Below, one piece after another: positions 5,954-11,725 of a DNA stretch of 14,291 bases. Made by a program: the position numbers and the translations under genes. The DNA is taken from contig CANGYC010000029.1 of assembly GCA_947457975.1 (NCBI GenBank), positions 1-14,291 of the forward strand, written 5' to 3'. The first letter of the stretch is position 1. The number at the start of each line of letters is the position of its first letter. This DNA comes from Comamonadaceae bacterium (GTDB lineage Bacteria > Pseudomonadota > Gammaproteobacteria > Burkholderiales > Burkholderiaceae_C). The notes below the pieces were generated by a model. It had not been told where the DNA came from. It was given only the letters and a program-made list of their open reading frames with translations, and did no database searches.

Positions 5954-7195
5954 ATGTCCCAGGCCAAGGATTTCCTGAGCTCCAGTGAGGCGGCGCAGTG
6001 GCTGAACGTGCGGCGCCAGACCCTGTATGCCTACGTCAGCCGAGGACTGGTGCGCAGCGTGCAGTCCCCGAGCTCGCGCGAGCGCCTGTACGCACGAGAA
6101 GACCTCGAGCGCTTGCATCAACGCGCCATGGTCCGCGATGGACAGGCGGCGGTGGCGGCGTCCGCGCTCAACCTGGGACACCCGATCGTGGTCACCAGCA
6201 TCACGGAGATCACGCCCAGGGGTCCCAGCTACCGAGGGCGATTGGCGGTGGATTTGGCCGCCCAAGACGCCGGCTTTGAACAAGTGGCCGAGTTGCTCTG
6301 GAGCGGGATGTGGCATGACCAGGCGCTTGTCTGGCCCTCGGCCGAGCACAAGCCTGGCCTGAACACGGTGCTGCAGCCACTCACACCCACCATGGCCAGA
6401 GAACAGATGGCCGAAGTCTTTGCCCTGGCCGTGATGCAGATGGGGATGGGGCGCGGCACGGTACAAAGCCGGCTGGTTCAAGGCCGCCCCTTGGACGCCG
6501 CCCGTGAATTGATCCTGGCCTTGACCGGCTGCCTTGGTTTTCTTGCCAAGGGCGGCGCCTACCTGCCGCCCCAGCCCTCAAGCAGCGTGGTCAGCGCGGT
6601 GCTTCGCGCCCTCGGCAAACCTGGCGACCACCACGATCAGCGACTGCTCAACGCCATGCTGGTGTTGCTGGCAGACCATGAACTCTCACCCGGCACGTTT
6701 GCCGCTCGGATTGCTGCCTCCAGTGGCAGCGCCCTGCATGCCTGCCTGGCCGCGGCACTGGCTGCCAATTCGGGCATCGAAGTCACACGCCGATATGACC
6801 GCGTGGAGCAATTTTTGTCGGATGCCAATCCCCATGCGCAGACGCTTTCAGACATCAGCCGGCGTGTAGACGGTGGTCAAAGCGTCCCCGGATTTGAGCA
6901 CCCCTTGTACCCCTCGGGCGATCCTCGCGCGGCCTGGCTGCTCGAGCAGCTCCAGCAAAGACGGTTGCCACCGGCTGCCGAAAAATCACTGGCATTCATT
7001 GAAAAGATAGCCGCTCGCCACGCTTTACATCCGCGCCACGAGTTGGCCGTGCTCGTGAGCTGCCAGGCCATGCGCTTTCCTCCTGGAACAGCGGGCGGCT
7101 TGTTCATGCTGGCACGGCTGGCGGGCTGGGTGGCCCATGTGCTGGAGCAGCGCCTGTCCCCCACCCTCATTCGACCACGGGCGAAATTCGTCTAG
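5954..7195 (+). CDS. Citrate synthase-family protein with N-terminal helix-turn-helix, probably regulatory
   Basis: The start at 5954 (MSQAKDFLSSSEAAQWLNV) gives 413 residues; an upstream in-frame ATG at 5903 would overlap the promoter repeats and is less likely. Residues 7-53 form a MerR/excisionase-like helix-turn-helix (SSEAAQWLNVRRQTLYAYVS, then R-x-Y-x-x-EDLERL). Residues about 70-413 follow the citrate synthase fold, including ADHELSPGTFAAR with H242 (equivalent to pig His274), DPRA with D323 (Asp375), GWVAHVLEQ (391-399) and the terminal RPRA (407-410). The second catalytic histidine, normally in a GPxHGG loop (His320), is absent: the aligned stretch is SGIEVTRRYDRVEQFL, with V277 at that place. 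The GFGHR motif is also altered to GFEHP (313-317). HTH-citrate synthase fusions are known as an annotated family, but regulatory use is my inference from the fusion, the lost residue and the divergent position next to a catabolic series. A degenerate enzyme remains possible. Confidence 0.88.
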   Translation: MSQAKDFLSSSEAAQWLNVRRQTLYAYVSRGLVRSVQSPSSRERLYAREDLERLHQRAMVRDGQAAVAASALNLGHPIVVTSITEITPRGPSYRGRLAVDLAAQDAGFEQVAELLWSGMWHDQALVWPSAEHKPGLNTVLQPLTPTMAREQMAEVFALAVMQMGMGRGTVQSRLVQGRPLDAARELILALTGCLGFLAKGGAYLPPQPSSSVVSAVLRALGKPGDHHDQRLLNAMLVLLADHELSPGTFAARIAASSGSALHACLAAALAANSGIEVTRRYDRVEQFLSDANPHAQTLSDISRRVDGGQSVPGFEHPLYPSGDPRAAWLLEQLQQRRLPPAAEKSLAFIEKIAARHALHPRHELAVLVSCQAMRFPPGTAGGLFMLARLAGWVAHVLEQRLSPTLIRPRAKFV

Positions 7196-7201
7196 GCGTG
7201 T

Positions 7202-8464
7202 TCAACGCGCTGCGGCCCGTGTGAGCGCAGCCTCGCTCTGCATGCGGTCGCGTCCGGCCAGATCCGGGAACAGCCGCAACCAGGCCACGGCCACCAGCAC
7301 GGTGCCCGCACCGCCAAGCAGCACCGAGCCCACCGGCCCCAGCCAGGCGGCGGTCACGCCCGACTCGAATTCACCGAGCTGGTTGGAGGCGCCGATGAAA
7401 ATCGAATTGACCGCGCTCACGCGCCCGCGCATGGCATCGGGCGTCTCCAGCTGCACCAAGGTGCTGCGGATCACCACACTGACCATGTCCGCGGCACCCG
7501 AGACCACCAGCGCCAGCATGGACAGCAGCAGGCTGGTGGACAGACCGAACACCAGCATGCACAGGCCATAGGTGCCCACGGCCAGCAGCAGCTTGCGGCC
7601 CACCTGCCGCTCCACCGGCCAGCGGGTGAGCGCCGCAGACATCAGCAGCGCCCCCACGGCGGGCGCCGAACGCAGCAGGCCCAGACCCCAGGGACCGGTG
7701 TGCAGGATGTCCTTGGCAAACATCGGCAACAAGGCCGTGGCGCCCCCCAGCAGCACGGCAAACAGGTCCAGCGTGGTGGCGCCCAACAGGAGCTTGCTGC
7801 GCCATACAAAGCTCACACCGGCGAACACGCTCTCCAGCGTGACGGGCTCATGCGGCGGCGGGCGGTGCTCGTAGCGCACCAGTGCCATCAGTACGGTGGC
7901 CACCAGGAACAACGCCAGGCAGGTGGTGTACACCGCCGTGGCACCCGCCACGAAGATCAGCCCACCCAGGGCCGGACCGATGATGATGGCCGCCTGCGCG
8001 CCGGCAGAGTTGAAGGCCAGGGCCCGAGGCAAGAGCGCCGCAGGCACCAGCAGCGGGGCCAGCGCCTGCTGCGCCGGCATCTGAAAGGCACGCGCCAGCC
8101 CCAGCAGCAGAGACAGGCCCAGCAGCAGTTCCCGCGAAACCCAGGCCTCGGTCGCGCTCCAGCCCTCGGTACCCGCCACCAGGCTGAGGGCGGCCACCCC
8201 CTGGCCCAGGAGGCAAAGGGCCACGATGCGGCCGCGGTGCAGACGGTCGGCCGCGTGGCCGGCCACCAGGGTCAGCAGCAGGGCAGGCAGAAACTGGTAC
8301 AGGCCCACCAGGCCCAGGTCCCAGGCGCTGCCGGTGAGCTCGTACATCTGCCAGCCCACCGCCACCATCAGCATCTGCTGGGCGGCCGTGCTGATAACGC
8401 GGGCACCCCACATGCGCATGTAGCTGCGAAGCTGCAGGAGGTCCGAGACGCGCTGTTGGGGCAT
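7202..8464 (-). CDS. Major facilitator superfamily transporter, EntS-like (MFS_3 type)
   Basis: Starting at the ATG at 8464 the product has 420 residues, the normal length for a 12-helix MFS carrier. An early helix MLMVAVGWQMYELTG (31-45) is followed by the motif-A loop between helices 2 and 3, GHAADRLHRGR (69-79). Later segments are a long series of hydrophobic helices without soluble domains, and the C-terminus is cytoplasmic. The pattern matches the branch containing the enterobactin exporter EntS and related putative drug exporters; the transported molecule cannot be read from sequence. The leftward frame stays open for another 176 codons upstream, but that stretch is antisense to rluA, is proline/arginine-rich and is not part of the protein. 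It converges with the HTH-citrate synthase gene (6-bp gap) and diverges from rluA. No strong Shine-Dalgarno precedes the ATG. Confidence 0.88.
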   Translation of the reverse strand: MPQQRVSDLLQLRSYMRMWGARVISTAAQQMLMVAVGWQMYELTGSAWDLGLVGLYQFLPALLLTLVAGHAADRLHRGRIVALCLLGQGVAALSLVAGTEGWSATEAWVSRELLLGLSLLLGLARAFQMPAQQALAPLLVPAALLPRALAFNSAGAQAAIIIGPALGGLIFVAGATAVYTTCLALFLVATVLMALVRYEHRPPPHEPVTLESVFAGVSFVWRSKLLLGATTLDLFAVLLGGATALLPMFAKDILHTGPWGLGLLRSAPAVGALLMSAALTRWPVERQVGRKLLLAVGTYGLCMLVFGLSTSLLLSMLALVVSGAADMVSVVIRSTLVQLETPDAMRGRVSAVNSIFIGASNQLGEFESGVTAAWLGPVGSVLLGGAGTVLVAVAWLRLFPDLAGRDRMQSEAALTRAAAR

Positions 8465-8487
8465 GGGGCGGGACTTTAGCAGGGCCT

Positions 8488-8513
8488 CCCCGCCAGACGG
8501 GGCTGCCGATAAT
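8488..8513 (+). promoter_or_regulatory. Small hairpin and -10-like GATAAT just upstream of rluA
   Basis: GATAAT at 8508-8513 is a near-consensus -10 box only 10 bp before the rluA ATG, which would give a transcript with almost no 5' leader. Immediately upstream, CCCCG (8488-8492) and CGGGG (8498-8502) form a 5-bp stem around ccaga, where a spacer or -35 would be. No good -35 is visible, so the promoter call is tentative. Confidence 0.4.
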
Positions 8514-8523
8514 CCAGGCCACC

Positions 8524-9165
8524 ATGACCACGCCTGCGCTGCCTCTGCTTCACCTGGACGAGCACCTGCTGGCGGTCTCCAAACCTGCGGGGCTCCTGGC
8601 GGTGCCCGGGCGCGGCGAAGACAAGCAGGACTGCCTGAGCGCGCGGCTGCAGGCGCAACTGCCCGGCGCGCTGGTGGTCCACCGACTGGACATGGCCACC
8701 TCGGGCCTGATGCTGATGGCGCGCCAACACGCGGTGCAGCGCAGCCTGGGGCATGCGTTTGCGCAAAGCCAGGTGCGCAAGCACTACGAGGCCGTGGTGC
8801 ATGGCCACCTCCAGGCGCCTGGGGGCGAGGGCTGGGCCGAGATCGACCTGCCCGTGGGCCCCGACTGGCCTCAGAGGCCCCGACAGCAGGTGGACCACGT
8901 GCGCGGCAAGCCCAGCCGCACGCGCTGGCGTCTGCTGGCCCACGAAGGCGGTTACAGCCGGCTGCTGCTGGAACCCTTGACGGGGCGCACACACCAGCTG
9001 CGCGTGCACCTGCAGGCCCTGGGCCATGCCATTGTGGGCGACGCGCTCTATGCTCCCGACGGCGGAGCCTCTTCGCCCCGGCTGCTGCTGCATGCGCGCG
9101 AGCTGCAGCTGGCGCACCCGGTCACGGGCGAGGCGCTGCAGCTGCGGGATCCCACGCCCTTCTGA
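8524..9165 (+). CDS. rluA: Dual-specificity RNA pseudouridine synthase RluA
   Basis: The 213-residue product matches E. coli RluA in length and along its whole sequence. The catalytic motif is HRLDMATSG (53-61) with the essential aspartate D56. Other shared segments are VSKPAGLLAVPGR (18-30), the basic LTGRTHQLRVHLQALGHAIVGD stretch near 157-178 and the LLLHARELQLAHP ending. RluA isomerises uridine 746 of 23S rRNA and uridine 32 of several tRNAs in E. coli. Like that protein it lacks the S4 RNA-binding domain found in RluC and RluD. It diverges from the MFS gene with 59 bp between starts and converges with the universal stress protein gene. No Shine-Dalgarno is evident, which fits the possible near-leaderless transcript. 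Confidence 0.93.
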   Translation: MTTPALPLLHLDEHLLAVSKPAGLLAVPGRGEDKQDCLSARLQAQLPGALVVHRLDMATSGLMLMARQHAVQRSLGHAFAQSQVRKHYEAVVHGHLQAPGGEGWAEIDLPVGPDWPQRPRQQVDHVRGKPSRTRWRLLAHEGGYSRLLLEPLTGRTHQLRVHLQALGHAIVGDALYAPDGGASSPRLLLHARELQLAHPVTGEALQLRDPTPF

Positions 9166-9166
9166 A

Positions 9167-9180
9167 GCCCCTTAAGGGGC
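9167..9180. terminator. Palindromic hairpin between rluA and the universal stress protein gene
   Basis: GCCCCTTAAGGGGC is a perfect 14-bp palindrome starting 2 bp after the rluA stop and ending 8 bp before the stress-protein stop. As RNA it forms a 5-bp GC stem with a TTAA loop in either direction. It sits exactly where two convergent transcripts must end. Neither side has a T-run, so intrinsic termination would be weak. Confidence 0.45.
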
Positions 9181-9188
9181 CAGCGCGC

Positions 9189-9626
9189 TCAGTGGCGGAC
9201 CACCAGCACCGGCAGGTGGGCGTGCGATAGCACCTGGGAGGTGACGCTGCCCAGCACCAGTTTTTCCAGGCCGCGCTTGCCGTGCGATCCCATGACGATG
9301 AGGTCGGCCACCACCTCCTGGGCCTTGGCCAGAATGCCCTTGTGCACCGAGTGCGCCTCCACCAGGGCGGTGTCGATGGAAATGCCAGCGGCCTCGAAGG
9401 CGTCGCTGGCCAGCTTCAGGGCGATACGGGCCTCGGCGGCCGCAGCGCTGAGGTACTCAGCCTGGCCGTAGGCAAAGTCGGCGCCCACGCCGCTGAAGGC
9501 ATAGGGGTCGATCACGTAAATGGCCGTGACCCGGCTCTGGAAGGCCTGGGCCAGGCCCAGGGCTTTTTCAATGGCGCGCTGTGCGTTGTCGGAGCCGTCA
9601 GCGGGCAGGAGCAGGTGCTTGAACAT
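9189..9626 (-). CDS. Universal stress protein, UspA family
   Basis: The 145-residue product begins MFKHLLLPADGS, the standard UspA N-terminus with the nucleotide-binding aspartate, and ends with the ATP-binding pattern G-2x-G-9x-G-S (G113, G116, G126, S127 in GSHGKRGLEKLVLGS). This implies the ATP-binding type of single-domain Usp, which is cytoplasmic and usually dimeric, with a stress-tolerance role. A GTG at 9638 would add four residues (MSTA) and overlap the stop of the preceding DUF427 gene as GTGA. I prefer the ATG at 9626 because it gives the canonical N-terminus and has GAGGAG 11 nt upstream, whereas that same GAGGAG directly abuts the GTG. Either way translation is closely linked to the DUF427 gene. 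Confidence 0.93.
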   Translation of the reverse strand: MFKHLLLPADGSDNAQRAIEKALGLAQAFQSRVTAIYVIDPYAFSGVGADFAYGQAEYLSAAAAEARIALKLASDAFEAAGISIDTALVEAHSVHKGILAKAQEVVADLIVMGSHGKRGLEKLVLGSVTSQVLSHAHLPVLVVRH

Positions 9627-9634
9627 GGCGGTGC

Positions 9635-9916
9635 TCACTCCTCGATCGTCACGCCCTTCCAGAAGGCCACGCGCCCCCGGATCTGCTCGGCCTCGGGCTT
9701 GGGCTCGGGGTAGGTCCAGGCGGCGTCGGTGTTCATCTCGCCGTTGACCAGCAGCGAGTAGTAGCGGGCCTGGCCCTTCCAGGGGCAGGTGCTGCGGTGG
9801 TTGCTGAAGGTGACGTAGTCACGGTTGAGGCTGTCTTCGGGGAAGTAGTGGTTGCCTTCAACGAGCACCGTGTCCTCGCTTTGCGCGACCACAGCGCCAT
9901 TCCAGATGGCTTTCAT
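9635..9916 (-). CDS. DUF427 domain protein
   Basis: The 93-residue product shows the DUF427 (NTP_transf_9) signature: KAIWNGAVVAQSEDTVLVEGNHYFP at the N-terminus, the central STCPWKGQARYY (42-53) with its Cys-Pro-Trp-Lys-Gly core, and AWTYPEPKPEA (66-76). Proteins with this fold are small cytoplasmic beta-barrels of unknown biochemical role. The start at 9916 is supported by AGGAGA 8 nt upstream; the frame continues further up without homology. The stop overlaps or abuts the start of the universal stress protein gene, so the two are very likely one transcript. It diverges from yaeQ across a 155-bp gap in which I see no clear promoter or repeat. Confidence 0.88.
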   Translation of the reverse strand: MKAIWNGAVVAQSEDTVLVEGNHYFPEDSLNRDYVTFSNHRSTCPWKGQARYYSLLVNGEMNTDAAWTYPEPKPEAEQIRGRVAFWKGVTIEE

Positions 9917-10071
9917 GGGCAGTCTCCTGGGCAATCGAAAAAAGACCTGCCTGACTGTACGCCGTCGACCGCCCTGGTGGCACCCCCGAGAGAACCCTGC
10001 GGTGGTCCACGGCTGAGCGGACCGGCTGCAAAGCCTGTTCCAATAGACGGTTTTGCGAGACCGGATTGCCC

Positions 10072-10626
10072 ATGGCACTCAAAGCCACCATCTACAAAGC
10101 CCAGCTGCAGATCGCCGACATGGACCGTGGCCTGTACGCCGACCATGGCCTGACACTGGCCCGCCATCCGTCTGAGACCGACGAGCGCATGATGATCCGG
10201 GTGCTCGCTTTCGCGCTGAACGTGCTGGGCGACGACCATGCGGGCCAGCTGGAATTCGCCAAAGACCTGTGGGACGTGGACGAAGCGGCCCTTTGGCACA
10301 AAGACTACACCGACGCGCTGCAGCACTGGATCGACGTGGGCCAGCCCGACGACAAGCGCCTGCTGCGCGCAGCCAGCCGCTCAGAGCGGGTGAGCGTGTA
10401 CAGCTTTGCCCACAGCACGCCGGTGTGGTGGAAGGGCATCCAGAACAAGATCAGCCGGGTGGACAACATTGCCGTCTGGCAGGTCGAGGCCGAACAGAGC
10501 CAGGCCCTGGCCCGTCTGGCCGAGCGCTCCATGCAGTTGCAGGTGACGGTGCAGGACGGCACGGTCTGGATGAGCACGGGCAGCAACTCGGTGGAGATCA
10601 CGCCTCAGCGCCTCAACGGCCGCTGA
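10072..10626 (+). CDS. yaeQ: YaeQ family protein
   Basis: The 184-residue product matches E. coli YaeQ in length and in its conserved segments: MALKATIYKAQLQIADMDRG at the start, LTLARHPSETDERMMIRVLAFAL (23-45 approx.), WIDVGQPDDKRLLRAA, VYSFAH...VWWKGIQNKI, and the ending LQVTVQDGTVWMS. The family has a PD-(D/E)xK nuclease-like fold; in enterobacteria it was linked to suppression of RfaH loss, but no biochemical function is settled. The ATG at 10072 begins the family N-terminus; an in-frame TTG two codons earlier is not needed. It converges with the potassium channel gene, 14 bp separating the stops. Confidence 0.93.
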   Translation: MALKATIYKAQLQIADMDRGLYADHGLTLARHPSETDERMMIRVLAFALNVLGDDHAGQLEFAKDLWDVDEAALWHKDYTDALQHWIDVGQPDDKRLLRAASRSERVSVYSFAHSTPVWWKGIQNKISRVDNIAVWQVEAEQSQALARLAERSMQLQVTVQDGTVWMSTGSNSVEITPQRLNGR

Positions 10627-10640
10627 GCGATGCCCAGGCT

Positions 10641-11579
10641 TTAGCCCGCCTGAGACGTCGACGGGCCAGCTGGCTGGTGAGCGTAGTCCGGCAGCCGGGC
10701 GCCACAGTGCGCACAAAAAAGGGCCTCCGGGGCATGGCCTTCCGTGAGGCATTCATGGCAGGTGCGCGTGGTGGTGGCGGCCTGGGCCCGCGCGGCATTG
10801 CGCTGGGCGGCCATCTCTGCCGTGACGATGCCCGTGGGCACCGCCAACGTGCCCCAGCCCAGCAGCATCATGAAGGACGAAATCAGGCGCCCCAGGTCCG
10901 TCTTGGGCGTGATGTCACCAAAGCCCACGGTGGTGACCGTGGTGATGGCCCAGTACACCGATGTCGGGATGCTGGTGAATCCGTTGCCAGGGCCCTCCAC
11001 CACGTACATCACGGTGCCAAGGATCAGCACCAGCATCAAGACCGCCGACAAAAACACCAGGATCTTGCGTCGGCTGGCCGCCAGCGCCAGGGCCAGGCCC
11101 TGGTATTCGGCCACGTAAGCCGTGAGCCTGAAGATCCTGAACACTCTCAACAGACGCAGCACCCGCACATCGAGCAGGGCATGGATCTCCGGAAAAATCA
11201 ATGCCAGGTAGGTGGGCAACACCGAGAGCAGGTCAATCACGCCAAAAAAGCTGGTGGCATAGCGCCAGGGGTGCCGCACGCAGGCCAGACGGGCCAGGTA
11301 CTCCAGCGAGAAGACGATAGTGAAGAACCACTCCGCCGTGTCGAACCAGGGGCCAAAGCGTTCTCTCAGCGAGGCCACGCTGTCGGCCATGACCACGGCC
11401 ACGCTCAAGACAATGGCCAGAATCAGCCACTGGTCGAAGCGCCTGCCCGCCACAGTGTCGGCTTCAAAGATGATGGTGTAGCCGCGCAGGCGCCAACCCG
11501 ACAGCGGCCGCCCCAGGTCGGGGCTGGGTTGAGGCGGGTCGAAAGCATGGCCTGACCTGGAAGGAACGCGCTTGGACAT
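10641..11579 (-). CDS. Voltage-gated-type potassium channel with C-terminal zinc ribbon
   Basis: The 312-residue inner-membrane protein has six-helix channel architecture. After a cytoplasmic N-terminus it shows S1 (about 50-68), S2 (about 83-100) and S3 (about 112-130). A voltage-sensor S4 follows, with arginines at every third position (R139, R142, R145, R148, R151), then S5 (about 173-194), a pore helix and a selectivity filter TTVGFGD (216-222). S6 ends near 254. The filter predicts K+ selectivity and the S4 charges predict voltage sensing. The cytoplasmic tail is unusual: C274-H-E-C277 and C289-A-H-C292 form a double-CxxC zinc ribbon followed by a Pro/Ser-rich end. It converges with yaeQ and diverges from the TonB receptor gene. 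No clear Shine-Dalgarno precedes the ATG. Confidence 0.92.
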   Translation of the reverse strand: MSKRVPSRSGHAFDPPQPSPDLGRPLSGWRLRGYTIIFEADTVAGRRFDQWLILAIVLSVAVVMADSVASLRERFGPWFDTAEWFFTIVFSLEYLARLACVRHPWRYATSFFGVIDLLSVLPTYLALIFPEIHALLDVRVLRLLRVFRIFRLTAYVAEYQGLALALAASRRKILVFLSAVLMLVLILGTVMYVVEGPGNGFTSIPTSVYWAITTVTTVGFGDITPKTDLGRLISSFMMLLGWGTLAVPTGIVTAEMAAQRNAARAQAATTTRTCHECLTEGHAPEALFCAHCGARLPDYAHQPAGPSTSQAG

Positions 11580-11638
11580 GGCTTGAGCTTAGCGCCTGTC
11601 CAGGCAGAAAGCGCGGCAGTCGGGCAAGCACCCCGGCG

Positions 11639-11656
11639 GCGGCCAGTTCTGGCCGC
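11639..11656. promoter_or_regulatory. 18-bp perfect palindrome upstream of the TonB-receptor gene
   Basis: GCGGCCAG (11639-11646) and CTGGCCGC (11649-11656) are exact reverse complements around TT. The palindrome ends 6 bp before a -10-like CATAAT, so it covers the position of a -35 box, where a repressor or activator would act. It lies in the 146-bp gap between the divergent channel gene and receptor gene. It does not look like a Fur box, which is AT-rich. As RNA it could also form a stem, but its position argues for a DNA operator. Confidence 0.45.
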
Positions 11657-11662
11657 GCCTCG

Positions 11663-11668
11663 CATAAT
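11663..11668 (+). promoter_or_regulatory. Candidate -10 box for the TonB-receptor operon
   Basis: CATAAT stands out as the only A/T-rich hexamer in this GC-rich gap and is one mismatch from TATAAT. A start near 11675 would give a leader of about 50 nt to the ATG at 11726. No matching -35 is present; the palindrome at 11639-11656 occupies that place, which suggests a regulated promoter. Confidence 0.35.
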
Positions 11669-11679
11669 CATGCTCAGAC

Positions 11680-11706
11680 CCGTGCCACACCGTGCCCTGC
11701 CGTGCG
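11680..11706 (+). repeat. Three CCGTGC repeats at exact 10-bp spacing
   Basis: CCGTGC occurs at 11680-11685, 11690-11695 and 11700-11705, each copy starting 10 bp after the last, with unrelated 4-nt spacers between. The array lies in the presumed leader of the receptor gene. Face-of-helix phasing would suit cooperative protein binding, but a decayed 10-bp tandem duplication is equally possible. Confidence 0.5.
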
Positions 11707-11725
11707 CCAAACCCAGCTGACCGCC

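Noticed and set aside
7192..7210. gcgt/acgc arms after the HTH-citrate synthase stop as a terminator
   Set aside because: The stem is only 4 bp and no T-run follows, so it is not above chance in this GC-rich DNA.
8465..8992. 176-codon N-terminal extension of the MFS transporter frame
   Set aside because: It lies antisense to rluA, is Pro/Arg/Ala-rich and unlike any MFS N-terminus; the ATG at 8464 gives a normal-length transporter.
10269..11555. 428-codon rightward frame across yaeQ and the potassium channel
   Set aside because: It overlaps two strongly supported genes and encodes Gln/His/Arg-rich sequence without homology.
11661..11672. cgcataatcatg as a possible Fur box
   Set aside because: It has only partial resemblance to one GATAAT-type half and lacks the repeated hexamers needed for Fur binding.
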